Made by a program: the position numbers and the translations under genes. Shown piece after piece: positions 1 to 13,898 of a stretch of 64,000 nt of DNA; within the stretch, counting starts at the first letter, position 1; each line of letters opens with the position of its first letter. The DNA lies in NCBI GenBank assembly GCA_023974075.1, contig CM043799.1:4722928-4786927 (forward strand), read 5' to 3'. The notes under the pieces are model-generated. The model was not told where the DNA came from and did no database searches. It worked only from the letters and a program-made list of their open reading frames with translations. This DNA is from Chaenocephalus aceratus (lineage: Eukaryota > Chordata > Actinopteri > Perciformes > Channichthyidae).

Positions 1-195
1 GCTTTGTACAAAAGAGACAAAGCGAGGGAGGTAACAGACCCCCCCACACAGTCACAACACACACAAACATTTTGTCACTTGGGAGACTGGGAGGAGACAC
101 TGGAAAGCCAACGCCTAGCCCCGTATCAACAGCTGAATATACTGTGTGTGTGTGTGTGTGGTGTGTGTGTGGTTGTGTGTGTGTGTGTGTTGTGT

Positions 196-231
<36 letters not shown>

Positions 232-379
232 TGTGAGAGTTCCTGCGGCTTATCCTTAACTATATTAAGTGGCCTTCCGAGGCTCATAACTCATTGACTT
301 ATGGTTATACTATGAAGTGTGTGTGCGTGCGAGTGTGTGTTGAGGGTGTTTGACTGTGGTTAGAGATTAACCACCATAC
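1..379. repeat. No gene; (GT)n/(GA)n microsatellite
   Basis: Holds an interrupted GT repeat (about 141-217) passing into GA (about 217-237), and a shorter GT-rich patch near 317-340. Open frames here are repeat translations. Confidence 0.8.
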
Positions 380-807
380 TGCCCAGAATGACCCACTTCA
401 TACACACATACGGTCAGCAGCAGATGTGCTCTTTACTCTGAGCTCCATGTGTGATCAATGCTATAATGAAGTATTCCATATTATCTGAAATGCTTTCTGT
501 CTGGTGGCACAGTGAACCATCTGACATGCTTTCTGACATTAGCATTGCAAGGGCTTTCTTGACGAGGTCGCAATGGGATTTTTCCATTGGATTTTGGAAT
601 ATTGCGGAAGTTGAGATCTGTGGCAAACACACTTTTATGATTAGACGTTTGTTCAGGAGGATAATCTCCAAATAGTAACGGTGCAAGTGCTATCGGCAGA
701 AGCACATTGCTAACGGCTTTGAAGGAACTACATCACGCTGGCATGACTTTACATCACTGCTAGGCTAAAGCGGCTAATGTTCGCCCTGATGACGTTCAGT
801 AGACTCA

Positions 808-1971
808 GGCTGCGGCCACACGAGGACGAATTCGGTCGTTTGCGTTACTGTTTAGTGTCATATAGACCGTTCGGCCACACGAGGACGACCGCATACGGCA
901 CTAAACGACTGAGGAAACAATAACGGGTCCCAAGGTGGATAGAAAGGCATACGCAACGCTCTGGGGGGTCAAACGGCTCCGTGTGTACGCCCTATACGGA
1001 CATTTTCAGATCACTGATAGTGATTGCGCAATAGCCCCGCCTCTCCCCACCTCTTCTGCTCACCTCCGCTTACCCCGCGCCATTGCTGAAGTGTTTCGCC
1101 ACCAACAACAACAACAATGGCGGATCGCAGAGTTGCTATCGTGCTCCGGACGCTATTGACCATGCTACAGTTGTTTGTGCAACATCTACAGCAATAATGA
1201 TGAGGCAATAACCCCGCCTCTCCCACCTCTGCTGCTCACCCCCGCGTCAAAGTAAACTGCACACTCAATTCAGATTATTTCTCTTTCTCTCGATATGGAC
1301 CTAAACGCGAGTGAAGTGTAATCTGACATGACGGAGACACGCAGCTCTGCTCACCTGCAGCTCCTCCCGCTGCAGCAAAACACACACTTCAAGTCAGATC
1401 ATCACCCTTAGCTATTTTAATTACCTCTCAAGCTCCTAAACTAGTTATAAATATGTTTTTTTTACTGTCGGCCGGGTCACTCATTACTGGATCAGCTGCT
1501 GCATGAGACAGACACTGACGCTGTCCGAAGAGAGGGAGGAAAAAGAGAGGCTCCGTGTATTTTATTATTATATTATATAGAGTCGTTATTCATTTGTTTT
1601 AAAGCTCAATAAATAACAAAGAAGACCTTTGACCGGCACTTTTATCATTTTGTCCGGAAGATTTAAACTTTAATACACGTTGACTGGCGAAAAACTCTGC
1701 CCGGTTCCCTCGGCCCCCACCGCGGAGAATAAACAGAAGGGCAACCGTGACAACCTTCTTCTTCGCTGCTTTTGTGGAGGAAGAGTTACAGCGCCACGTA
1801 CAGGCTCGGCATATGTACTGCAGCTTCTCCAGCGGTTGGAGCTAAACGGAGCGGTCTTGTGTGGGCAGACACTATGCGGATAACTATTGCGTGTGGACGG
1901 AAGCTTGTTTGCGATTGGGTTTGCGTTAATCCTCTGCGTTTAGCCATTTTCGTCCTCGTGTGGCCGCAGCC
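808..1971. mobile_element. Harbinger-like TIR element A
   Basis: Ends in inverted repeats starting GGCTGCGGCCACACGAGGAC, identical for about 23 bases, and flanked by a 3-bp duplication TCA (805-807, 1972-1974). The subterminal motif CGGCCACACGAGGACGA recurs near 871-887, and a CCCCGCCTCTCCC block appears twice (about 1036 and 1213). Three-base TSDs and the TIR style resemble PIF/Harbinger, although TCA is not the canonical TWA. Confidence 0.65.
1117..1197 (+). pseudogene. Short ORF inside element A
   Basis: ATG opens 26 codons beginning MADRRVAIVLRTLLTMLQLF, preceded by a CAA-rich leader. It could be the start of a lost transposase exon, but no further domain is visible. Confidence 0.3.
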
Positions 1972-2218
1972 TCATTTAACCACTTGTTGGCAACTCTGTT
2001 TTTTACGACTCACAGAAGCTTCCGACAATTACCAGTGGAATATTAACCGACGTATTTTATTTTGTAGCAAAAAAGGTGATCATCTCGTAAACTTGTGTTA
2101 ACCCCAGATGTTATTTGTGAATATAACCAGAAGAAATGTACTCCAAGACGTTGGAGTCTAAAAGTGGTCAAATGCTAACTAGTTTCCAGGTTTAGGAATC
2201 ATTCCTGCTCCACTCTAT

Positions 2219-3255
2219 TGACATACGTCTTAGGGACACACTGTCAAATCATCTCCAATTTAAACACCAACTACTATGTATCGTCCTCGACCCGGGCAAA
2301 CGTTTACATTATTTTGAAAATGTTTCCATAGTCTACCAAAGGGTTTAAGATAGCTCTCAATTTGTTTTCCCAAGCTAAGAGTTCCTTAGTCCATCCTTCA
2401 AAGGATAGAGGTAAAGCATGTTTCCGTTTATGGGCAAGATGCCAAGCCAGTAAAATAGTGTGAAGGCAGAGTCCCTCAGAAGTGTGAAAGAAGGGCTACC
2501 ATTATACACTTGTATGACTACCCATATTCAGTAGAACTACTGCAGACTTTCTCAAAGATTTGGTCAAATGTCAAGCCAGTGTTTACCAAATTGTTGTGAG
2601 CCTATATATAGCGATTGACAAAGATGTCTCATAAGCAGCATCAATTAGATGGCAACAGAGTGAGTACGCTCATTGTAAAACATGGGGCTTTTTTGTATTT
2701 TAAGCTTCCAATGGGGGTTTTCAAATGAAGCCTAAAATGTTTTAAGCATCAACATTTAAGCCACTTTGAACATTGTGTAATTTCTACTTTAAAAAAAATA
2801 TTTGTATGCATCCTTCTTAATTATTTAAGCTACCTTTGGCCCTTTACTTGCTGTAACAATGTACATTCCACCTTTGGGGACGAAAAGAGGTATTCTGGAG
2901 GAGCGTCAAAATAATAACAAAAAGATGCTGGTTCGTCATTGCTGTCAGCTTTGTCCGAGTACATTGCATTACTTTTGGCTGACGCTTTTATCCAACGCGA
3001 CTTACAATAAGTGGAATAGCATAAAGTTGTTGTTCATCGTTGAGATCAGGTGTTTGGCAAAAAGATGGCTTACAAACTGGAAAAAGGTACGTGTATAACC
3101 ACGAGACAACCAACACACTGACATATGTGCAAAGTGGAACTACGCCATAAGAGGTGACTCAAAGACCTTTGTTTGTAAAGTACTTTGAATTGCCTTGTGT
3201 TGAAAGGTACTATATACATACACTTGCCTTGCCTAAAACAAACGCACCCTCACCT
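2219..3255. other. No gene; one teleost dispersed repeat
   Basis: Mostly unremarkable AT-rich sequence. Around 2968-3014 the text GGCTGACGCTTTTATCCAAC, followed by a CGACTTACAATAAGT run, matches a very common teleost interspersed repeat whose class I cannot fix. Confidence 0.5.
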
Positions 3256-3637
3256 TAAAAGGTGGGGTAGGTAATTTATTTCAGAAACACTTTTTGTTAT
3301 ATTCCATGGAATCTCTTAACATCCCGATAGCAATGAATATCTGAAGTGCTTTGACAAAAAATCCATTAAAAAATGTCATCTGTGGAAGCCGTAGTGCTGT
3401 AAGAAGCACGACCAATCATCTGAGCCGGCCCGGCTAAAATAACTGGATGGCCTACCTGCCTGTCAGCCTTCCATCTGTGCACAAACTTATCTCGTGCCCT
3501 CATTGGTCACGTGCGCGTTCGTGTGTGTTGGAGGAGGGACTCTGTGAGGAAGTGGCAGTTTTTTTCCGGTTGTGTATTTTCAAATTCTAGCGCACTCGAG
3601 CCGGTTTCTCAAACTTACCGAACCCCACCTTTAATTG
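3256..3637. mobile_element. MITE F with AAAGGTGGGG termini
   Basis: Left end AAAGGTGGGGTAGGTAA, right end inverted (TTACCGAACCCCACCTTT), about 380 bp. Its right half reappears inverted at 30052-30270. TTAA or near-TTAA borders the ends, so the duplication may be TTAA; this is not certain. Confidence 0.6.
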
Positions 3638-3975
3638 AACTACAGATTTAACCCTGGTTTGACATGTTTTGTAAACATTTAGGATGAAGCAAATCACAGC
3701 TCCTTGTTCAGAGGCATAGATCCTCTGTGCTTGTGTTGTGCACACACCAGCGTGCAGACATGTCCTGTTGACAACACACACTTCCTCTCTCCAACCCCAC
3801 ACACACAGTGATGGGAGTGTACTAAGATACAATATAGAAACATTTTCTGGATTATATAAACTTTCCCATGGGTCTAGGTCAGACAGCTACAATGTTACGT
3901 TAAGTAACGTAACACCACAAATGGTCTGTTGAAGTTATCTCACTACGGCTGAAAGTGTAGGTTGTTTCAGTGCCG

Positions 3976-4275
3976 TTACCTGAGTGGCCGCTGTGTACTC
4001 GCCGTGTTGTTGTTGGTGTTGTTTCTCAGGTAGCGTATTAGATTGGTCGTGTTGAACGTAGCTCTGTTCTTTCCACCACGTGGAACCTCTGCCTTGCAAA
4101 CATTGCATCTGGCTGTTACACTGCCTTCGCTTTCAATTTTATAATACTTCCAAACTCCTGACATTTTCTCTGTCCCGACTCCCGAGTCACCAGCCTGAAC
4201 GTAGCCTCTCGTTAGCTTGCTGCTACTATTAGACACTGCGCCCACTCTGTTGCCAGATTTCAGAGAAATAAGCAA
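3976..4275 (-). pseudogene. BED zinc-finger exon relic of an hAT-type element
   Basis: Open frame reads SGVWKYYKIESEGSVTARC, NVCKAEVPRGG and NTTNLIRYLRNN. Aromatic, C-x2-C and NLIxxL spacing match a BED finger; the first His of the His pair is Tyr, so the finger is damaged. A GATCACGTGATCGG-rich terminal segment lies upstream at about 4438-4537, ending AGAGATGTCCTGATCC in reverse. The left end was not found. Confidence 0.55.
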
Positions 4276-4540
4276 CCAGGTCTATGAAAACAAGCCCAAA
4301 GGAAGCAACACATACATGATGTTGTGTAATTTTAAACCAAAACTAAGTCCTCAGGATGACTTTAAGACGTGAACACGGTCATTTTTGTTTTGTAACATTA
4401 AATAAAAAAAAATATTTTATACAAAAAGATAAATAATTCCCGATCCCCGATTTTTTCTCCCGATTCCGATCTTTTGAAAATCACATGATCGGCTCCGATC
4501 CCCGATCACGTGATCGGATCAGGACATCTCTACTAAGGAG

Positions 4541-5310
4541 GATCAAGAAAGAGAAAGGAAAAGAGGTTAAAATAAAAAACAATCTTAATAATGAAAATGT
4601 TTCCACAAAAATCATAACGTTTTGCTAATTATTTGGCAGCAAATATTGAATTTACATATACACCCTTTAATATTTTATTTGGGCTTTTAGATGAAGACCG
4701 CACACAGTTAATAAATCCAACTATTCTTCTGGCTAAAAATTATATTTTTTAAAGTCAATCAAGGAGTAATCTTAATTCAAGGTGTTTGAGGAGTAGATTA
4801 AAAATACAATTATTATTGCTACAGAAAATCAAAGGGTGTCTCACCACGCCATGAAACTCTAACGAAGAGTGGGATTAAAGGAACTATAAATATGCCATGT
4901 TGTTTTTTTGGTGGTATTTGGTTGTCAACCTATTTTAGTTTGTGAAATGTTGAAGTGACTGACTTCACTGACTGACTATCTTTATTTCTTCCGTTTTTGT
5001 TTGTTGTTGTTGTTGTCTGAGGTGGGAATGTCATCTCCTATACGTTATTGTTATGTCAATGTTTGTGTCTTTAGCCTGTACAAAACAATTATAAAAATAA
5101 TAATAATGAAATTATTTGGCGGCCCACGTGCAATGCCTCCTCCCACAGGTTGGGAACCGCTCTAATCTATTCAGTGCTCAGTCAGTTGAAATGGGGAAAA
5201 CATGGGATGGAAGTTTGGTCATACTTCCCCCAAATCTTATCGTTTCTCAGGACTCTTTTTCTCCAGTGTAATCAAATCCAGTATTAGAATGAATTTGACT
5301 GTTCCCACCA
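4541..5310. other. No gene; AT-rich spacer
   Basis: AT-rich sequence with short A and TTG runs and no conserved coding segment that I could recognise. Confidence 0.6.
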
Positions 5311-5313
5311 TAA

Positions 5314-5623
5314 CGGCTCGTCCACACGGCGGCGTGTGTTGAAGCTTCAACGCTTCTCCACATTCACTTTGAATGGGGAGACGTCACGCTTTGCCGAACT
5401 GCATTGTGGTTCCGTCGCTTCGCTTTGCTCGCTTCAAAAGTTGAGAAAAGTTCTACTTTTGAAGCTTCGACAGCCAATCAAATCATATGACTATGACATA
5501 TTGGCTCTAGCCAACCAAACCGCGTGCTTGTGTGTCCGGGGCGAGAGATTCATGTGATTGGTTGTTGGTGGAGTTTCAGACACGCCCACCGGCTTCAACA
5601 CACGCCGCCGTGTGGACGCTGCG
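5314..5623. mobile_element. Harbinger-like MITE B
   Basis: 310 bp, inverted ends CGGCTCGTCCACACGGCGGC / complement, flanked by TAA on both sides (5311-5313, 5624-5626). Internal text (CCAATCAAA, GTGATTGGTTGTTGGT) is shared with elements D and E. Confidence 0.75.
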
Positions 5624-5626
5624 TAA

Positions 5627-7028
5627 AGCTAAGGTGAACACGGCATTCCTTTATGAAGATGCAACATACAGACCTATAGGAAACAGGACATTAAACATTT
5701 TTGGACAAGGAAAAAAAGTATAGCAGTAAAGCGTTTTTTAGCAATGTGTTATATCAAAGCACTTCACACTGAGCATGACCTTTGCAGGGCACACTGTGTG
5801 ACTTCCTGCTGGCATCGATCTGATTATTGGTCGTCAAGCAAGTGGACTAGAAAATGATCGGGCAGTTGGTTAGCGTTAGATCCATACTGATGTGTTCCAT
5901 CTAAAAACACTGTGTGGTTCAGGAATGTTTGTGAATGTGTGTCTGCAGCGCCTGTCCATATTCTTCACCTCCATCACATCAGAATGCACACACATGACAA
6001 TCATTATGTTTAAGAGACGACACACACACACACACACACACACACTTGAGCCCCGTCGAAACCGAAAGAGGCAGACGGAGACTGAGTAAAGAGCAAGCAG
6101 TATCCATAATGCCAGTGAAGAAAATACAACATGAAACATTCTCTACAAAAGGCAGTATGTGGAGTGATGCAGGAATGAGTCCTACAACCTAAAATGAGTT
6201 AGCATTTAAGCACTTCTCAATTTAATGTAATTATGTTATTGGTTTTTGGTTAGATGCCTGGAAGGAATGTCTGGAATGTGAACAAGCTGAAAAGATGTTC
6301 GCATTTGTTCTCGAACAAATACGTCTGATAAATTATAATAATATTAAATACCCCATAAGTGAGTCTGAAGCTTCTATTTTCTTAAAGTCCAGGTTGCTAA
6401 CAAGTAACTAAATGAGACTACTAAAGGTCACCACGGCAACCATTAGCTACCTTTAGCTTAGCGTGGTGGTGATGTGGTTCTTTTAAAGCCCAACGTTAGA
6501 TTGTTACTTCTGGCGGTTGCATAGACGCTTACAATCTGAAAGTGTTGATGATATGTGGAGACTCAGCCATTAGCAAAAGAGTAAGTAAGTATCATACATG
6601 TGTGTTTGCTTTCAAAGTTCCCTATTACACTGTTTTTCCTCAATATTTATACGTCTCAGATATAGACAAAACATGTCTCTGAAGTGTTTGGCTCCAAACA
6701 CCAAACAGATCTTTGCAGCATTACCCATAATCCCCTCTGATTCTCTGTCTGTTACTCTAGATGAAAATAAGGAGCCCCTCGCCACGCCCTCTGAGAGACA
6801 TTTGGTTACAAAGAACCTATAAGTGCTGCCGTAGTTTGCGAGCTCTTGTGTTAGCATACCTGGTAGTACGTCCTGATGTGTCTGGTGAGAACGGTCAGGT
6901 TGTAGAGGCGGAGCGACACGTCATTGTTCACATTCTTGGTCAGTCTCTGAGGGGGGGGGTGGCACTAGGGAGACACAAACACAACAGGAGCACTTAGATT
7001 TATGTAAATGGGCGACTAAGACAAGAAG
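5627..7028. repeat. No gene; MITE M copy and short CA repeat
   Basis: A (CA)n run at about 6020-6044 and a family M copy from about 6158 (GTGATGCAGGAATGAGTC) to 6560 (CTTTAGCTTAGCGTGG block). The remainder shows no recognisable coding content. Confidence 0.5.
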
Positions 7029-8010
<982 letters not shown>

Positions 8011-9223
8011 CATTGCGATTGTCAAAATGTTTGAGTTTAGGATGGCCGAAGACACTACACTACCCATAATCCCCAGCTATCGTTTAGGACTACAGTCCCC
8101 GTGATTACTCTTCAAGGTCTGGGATTGGATGTTGGAGTGGCAGTGCGCCAAGGTTACAGCGTCAAACAGCTGTTTGAAATGGAACGAAACCACGCCAGAC
8201 TATCCAAAACTGGAATCGAACGCCCCCAAGAACTACACACTACACTAATGTGTTTCGCAAAATGTTCTATGGGACGTCTCCACTGAACGTTTTCGTTTTC
8301 CCCACAATTAGAAGTTGCCAGTATAAACACATTGGTGTTATCAAATGTAAAACATATAATTAATAAATGGGTGAAAATCACTTGTGTCCATAATGCACAG
8401 CATTAATATATAGCATTAATATATACCCACATGACAGCTCATTGCTACTTTGTAATTCTACTCCACTACAATTCAGAGGTTAACCTGGTATTTTTACTCC
8501 ACTGCATTTATTTGAGTTACTTTGCAGATTCTGATTAATTATGTGAAATATAAACAACCCTTAAATCAGACTTTAGTTACACCTGAGTAAAATTCAGGAA
8601 GGTGATTGTCAAGTGCCAACAATCAGGAGAGATATTTGATAGTTGGTGCTTGAGAAGACTAAACATGTATCTTGCAATTGACATGAATGGAAACGAGTAA
8701 TAAAGTATATTCATTACTCGTTATTCTCTACTAATAGTTCATTAAAGACTGTATATTATGGCTATTTTGCACATCCCTTTCAAGATTTTCAAAGGTTTAT
8801 TGACATATCATACCACAACTACGGTGTAGTTATGCAATGAATGAAAAACTTGGGTCACAGGTTCCTCAACAGTGCATTACAAGACATCTATCAATATGTG
8901 CCTCCACCATTAAACTGTCATATTCTGCACATTTCTTATTCTATCTACATACATAAGAGTATAATTAATGTGTATAATATCAGTTAAAATAAGTGCTTCA
9001 ACATAGTTAACATTGCAGGAAAGCAATATATTAGACGTTAAGTACTTTGTCAGGCTTAATATTTATCTGTAGATAGATACCCCCAAAGTTTTTTTCTTAT
9101 TTAAAAGAAGACCTTAATCTGTTATTTAATGTTTAAATAAAGGTTAATTCGTTTTTCTGTTTTGCACCTCCTCCTATTAATAATCTTGTACATCCTGCAC
9201 TAAACTGTTTTATTGTAGAGATC
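8011..9223. repeat. No gene; teleost repeat fragment
   Basis: Around 8425-8545 the text CTCCACTACAATTCAGAGG and TTTTACTCCACTGCATTTA is the reverse of the repeat at 40225-40696. The remainder is AT-rich with no gene recognised. Confidence 0.45.
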
Positions 9224-9231
9224 ACTTATAG

Positions 9232-10927
9232 CAGGCATCCTCAAAGTCCGGACTCCGGTCCGGATCCGGACCGGACCACAACTGTCTCTGAGCAAATTAT
9301 ACTTTTCATATGTATTATCTGTATTATCTGTGTTATCTTTGAGACAACGCAACGAGTCAAAATGCTCCGCTATGTCCATAGACTGCAAACAGCGCTCTGC
9401 ATTTCCTGTTCCACTGTCTGTGTGTGTCTGTCAACGCATTGGTCCAATCACATTCAGCATCCCGTCAGCGTTCCCCCCCCCCAAACAATCTGCGAATCAG
9501 AGGCACAGTAGGGCGGGTCTTCGCGGAATGCGGGTGGGAAAAATGTGTGTGTCTCTTTCATCCTGTCTGAGTCAGAGCGAGAGTTTAAAAAAAAAATATT
9601 CAGAGCGAGAGTTAACAGCTATCTAGTTCTAGTTTATCATCTAGTTCCATCTGTACTGTAGCTAGTAGCCTAGTTTCACCTACCGGGGGGGGGGGCAACT
9701 GACACCCTAAAATAGGCCTTGCCACCCAGCTGCCACCCCAGTTGGCAGCTTTGTTTGAAAGAAAAGTTGTGGCTCATCGGACTTTTATGAGAGAAAGTCT
9801 CTAATGTCCGAGTGCGAGAGTGATAGAATGGCACAAGATGCACGTCATGTAACCCCTCCCCCGGTCCTGGCGCGAACGTGGACATATGATTGGTGGCGAT
9901 TTCATTTGAACTGGACGGCGCAAAACGAGAAGCATTCGGACCCAAGCACTGAAGGAATGAGGTATTTGTGGTCCACACTGACAGAGAAGAGACTGTCAGT
10001 GTGGCTGTACTCAGCATTGAATCAAAACGCACTAAAGCTGTTGATCTTAATACGTTTGTGAGACGTTTTGCTGAAAAAATGGTAATCGCCGCATTCAGCT
10101 GCAATACACGTCAACTTGATGCTCTGCTCACGGATGAGCATACAAAACTATTAAGATGATGACCTTACGTGTGTAAATATTTTTTTTTCTTTATGGGGGT
10201 CTGCCCCCAAAAACAGTTTTAAGTCCTGAGAAAGTCAAATAAGACGGTGTGTAAAACTACACTGCCCAGCCAAAAAAAAGTAACCACTTTGATTTAACTA
10301 GGCCAGTAGGTAAGGACATTCCACTGGATAATAACTGAAGTATAAAAGAATGCATGACTGAAGTGATGGAGACCATGTTGAAGGCAAACACAAAGAGGAA
10401 ATAACAGGTAAATCAAGCAAATCCCCCTCTCAGATTCCACAGCAACCAGAAGAACATAAATACTGGCTGGTGATTTGATTCATCAGCTTTGTGATGGAAT
10501 ACAAAATGCACAGTGCATTTCCTTAGCTGTGGATGAGTCCACTGACACCGCTGACATTGCTCAGTTGCTGGTGTTTGTGAGTTTATGAAGAGGCAAAGGG
10601 GGAGTTTGTTGAAGATGTGTTGGGCCTGACGAACCTCAGTGGACACACAAGGGGGCAAGACATTTATAGAGCAATAATGGGAATGCTGAACGAAAGAGGG
10701 TGCAGCTGCCTTTATCATAACTGTGCAGCTCTTACACTGCGACTCTGAGGGATCAAGCACAGACCACACTAACAATGAAAACTGCTTCATACAGATTATT
10801 TTTGTTTTTGCAACCTCGTGTTAAGAATCTTGTTGCAATTGTTTAAAAGTTTGAATGACCGTAATAACGGACCTTTGTCTTATTGAAACTATTTTGGACC
10901 TTCAAGATTTGTATTTGAGTACCCCTG
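9232..10927 (+). mobile_element. hAT relic H with 8-bp TSD
   Basis: Starts CAGGCATCCTCAAAG and ends CTTTGAGT-like inverse (TTTGAGTACCCCTG), flanked by ACTTATAG at 9224-9231 and 10928-10935. Inside, about 10070-10160 and 10410-10760 hold broken transposase frames. Confidence 0.85.
10403..10760 (+). pseudogene. Degenerate hAT transposase in element H
   Basis: Across frames one reads QIPLSDSTATRRT, ISLAVDESTDTADIAQLLVF, then GEFVEDVLGLTNLSGHTRG. AVDESTD is the hallmark of the hAT transposase group domesticated in ZBED/GTF2IRD2-like genes. Several frameshifts and stops make it nonfunctional. Confidence 0.7.
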
Positions 10928-10935
10928 ACTTATAG

Positions 10936-11721
10936 TATCTTCTTGATTTTTATATTCTATATTTCGATCACAGACCTTCTACTTTCCCCCTATGAAAGTA
11001 TGTACTCTTAATATTTTTTTACCAAAATATAACACATAAAAACAATAATTCAATAACGTGCTTTAACCACTAGGCGGTGCACACAAGGTACACAAGCCAT
11101 AATAACTTTGTATTATTAGTGTAGGACACTGTATGTACAACATCTGAAGATGTGTAGTTTTATTCATGCTTTCACATAATTTTACAGCATATTGCTATAC
11201 TATTTCAGACTCAGTATTTACATTCAAAATTCAATCCAATTCAAATCAGTAATATCTTTAAAACCTACAAGTCCCTTTTATATCAGCTGTGCACCGTTAT
11301 GGTGTAAATATAACCTATCTATGAATTTATATCAAATGTAAAAGTCAGCCGAATTAGTGGTTGAAACTGCAAGGAGACGTATTGTGTGAAGAGAAATTGA
11401 AGATGTTGTTTAATTGTTGATATATTTATGATCCACGTCAAGTATTCAGTTTTGGCGGCATTTCTTCAGTTTTTCCAAAGGTCTTCTCATCAGGGCTCTC
11501 TAAATAAAGAACTACGGCAGATCTGTAAATATGTAATGCAGCCGAACCGTGTATTACAATGCCGTTATGTGATGACTTCAAAGAGAAAAGCAAGAGCACT
11601 CGGAATTAAGTATTATTTTATTCTTTTAAAATGTTTTTCCGGATTTCATATAATATAAACACACCAAATCCCAGCATGCATTGCGGCTAAAACATCCATC
11701 AGCGTAGCTGAGGATCTTGGG
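10936..11721. other. No gene; spacer inside long inverted repeat
   Basis: AT-rich sequence between element H and the right arm. No coding similarity or clear repeat was seen. Confidence 0.5.
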
Positions 11722-12414
11722 TAATCGCTCGAAATGCCTACGTCTGTTTCCGGTTTATATTTATTTTGAAATTCAGTTCCTGACGGACGCCAAAAAAGAC
11801 GAGATTATGGAATTAAACCAATAAATAAAAGCAAGGATAATTGTGTGTTTATTGTGAGTAAATAACAGTGTGTTATTTTGAAAAAGATAACAAATATAGA
11901 AGGAAAAAAAGATTTTAAAAATAAAGCTCTGAGCCCCATGTATTTTTCCGCACCGACGGCAACACTAAAGGTCTACAATAAAGACCTAAATGAATATTTG
12001 GGATGTTCTTGCCTTTAGATTCTCCCAATAAGTCCAAGTACAGAGGGTGACTTTGCTGTGAAAAAACCATTTCCACCAAAAAAACGTTAGCATTCATGAA
12101 GTAAATCTTCGTCATAACTAGCAAACTAACATCAATGTACAGGTACTGCACAAATAATCAGAAAATAAAAACTCATTACTCGCATAAAAATGACATCAAA
12201 ACGCATTTTAATGGCAAATGAACCTTAAAATAGGCATTTTCCACCGAGAATAACACGAAGGTTGGCCATTGTGTTGATCACGTGGTCTATGAAGGTCTAT
12301 GGGACGCCCTGCCCGAAGAAGCCTGACGGGCAAGGGGACCCTGTACGTAATATAGCGACGGGGAGGGGCCCTGACCGTCCATCAATATGTGACGGGATGG
12401 GAGTGAGAACGTGT
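11722..12414. repeat. Long inverted repeat, right arm
   Basis: Reverse complement of 7317-8010 (see there). The inner edges lose similarity near 8010 and 11722; the outer edge is at GAGAACGTGT. Confidence 0.8.
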
Positions 12415-13345
12415 TGCACACACCAGGGCTCGACATTAAGGATGGCCCGGGGCCATCTAGCATTTAGCTCGGGCAATGAAGCCTCACCTGCTGGTTGCCC
12501 GATCGGGCAATCTATTATGCCAGTATCATGCAGCTCGCGGATCCAGTAATGAGTGACCCGACAGTAAACTAAACCTATCTATAACTAGTTTAGGTAGTTT
12601 GAGAGGTAATTAAAAATAGCTACGTGTGATATTCTAACCTGAAGTGTGTGTTTTGTCCGCTCACCGCGGCATGTGATCATGCAGAGCTGCGTGGTCGACT
12701 CGTCAGCAGCAGCAGCAGCAGGTGATCTCGCTCTCCCGTCAGATTAGACTTCACTCGCGTGTATGTCCATATCGATCAGATCCAGCTAGTTCTAGCTAAT
12801 GATATGACTACCTGCGTATTAAAAGACACCTAAACAATAAGCGTCGCCATGCAACTGGATGAGGCCACAAAGTATAGCGCAGCATTATGCATTTGTTTAC
12901 ATGCCACCGGAACCCCGAGGCATTACCAACAGATCAACGCACAATCAACCCATACAGGACATCTCTTTCTCCACATTAAGTGTTAGACATTAGAGTTGAA
13001 GTATTCTTGTCTGTCACATAAGGTGGCGCAACTGAATACTGACCCGGACAATGAATCAAATGCAACACATTTTCGCGGGAATTTCAGTTTGGTTACGGAT
13101 TCTGATGCTGAAGACATAATTGATCAAATAAGTTAAAGTCAGAGTGTATTACAATGTTTCTTAGTCCACCAAAGCAAGGTGAACAACCTGGAAAGAGAGA
13201 AAGACTGAGCTGCAGCCCCCCCCCGAAAAAAAGAGAATCAAAGTCATAGGTATGTGCCCAATAATATTTTCTTCAAAGTAAATATTCAATATTTTTTTCT
13301 TCAAAAGTAAATATTTCTTCATAAGTAAATATGGGCATAACATGT

Positions 13346-13466
13346 TTTAATAGATAATTTTGTTATGGTGGTCCAGAGACAGGAATATAATTTCACATTT
13401 GTTATGATATAAATGATTTTTTTATGGTGGTCCAGAGACAGGGATTATAATTTGACATTGTGTATG
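13346..13466 (+). repeat. Short tandem duplication
   Basis: Two adjacent copies of about 60 bases sharing TTATGGTGGTCCAGAGACAG, with small differences. Confidence 0.7.
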
Positions 13467-13473
13467 TGTTTGC

Positions 13474-13642
13474 AGATGTGCTCATCAAGCACCTGGAGAA
13501 AAGATTCCAAGATCTCCAGAAAGGGAGTGTCCCTTCAAAATGTGCCATCTTCAACCCCAGTCAGTGGCCCTCTGACAGACAGAGGGCCATTGAGTCGTTG
13601 AATCAGCAAACACAAAAAAGAAGAAGTGAAATTAAGAATAAA
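13474..13642 (+). pseudogene. hAT transposase exon fragment (ZNF862-like)
   Basis: After a CAG acceptor-like site the frame reads ADVLIKHLEKRFQDLQKGSV then KCAIFNPSQWPSDRQRAIE. The HLEKRF...FNPxxWP pattern is that of the transposase-derived region of ZNF862-like/hAT proteins. An isolated exon. Confidence 0.5.
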
Positions 13643-13825
13643 ATTGAAATTGTACAATATAATATTGTGGTGGTTCATCTTATAATTCTAGAGAATGCAC
13701 CAGACAGCATCTAAGACCTTGCAGGTCCCCAAACCTTTCGTGAGTCATTTCGTCCGCGCGCATTTTCAGGGGCCATCTCTATTGGACTCAGGGCCATCTG
13801 TAAATTAGCTTAGATGGCCCACACA

Positions 13826-13842
13826 CACACAGACACAGACCA

Positions 13843-13880
<38 letters not shown>

Positions 13881-13898
13881 ACCCCCCCCCCCCCCCCA
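13826..13898. repeat. (CA)n followed by C run
   Basis: CA repeat to about 13880, then a run of about 17 C. Confidence 0.9.

Larger units (their letters stand above)
380..2218 (-). mobile_element. MITE family M copy, interrupted by Harbinger-like element A
   Basis: Flanks of element A (about 380-804 and 1975-2218) match, in reverse, a repeat found at least six times here: 6158-6560, 22861-23300, 27077-27300, 44013-45504 and 54775-56723. Shared text includes the GCTAACG/CTTTAGC block and the terminal TAGAGTGG(T)GCAGGAATGA (here reversed near 2197-2218). Confidence 0.55.
12427..13825 (+). mobile_element. hAT-like relic J
   Basis: Begins CAGGGCTCGACATTAA, a typical hAT-like terminus, followed by GGCC-ATCT and GGGCAA repeats. 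GGCCATCT motifs return near 13773-13823. The right terminus is not clear because a CA array follows. Contains a transposase exon at 13474-13642. An AGCAGC run lies near 12703-12720. Confidence 0.5.
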
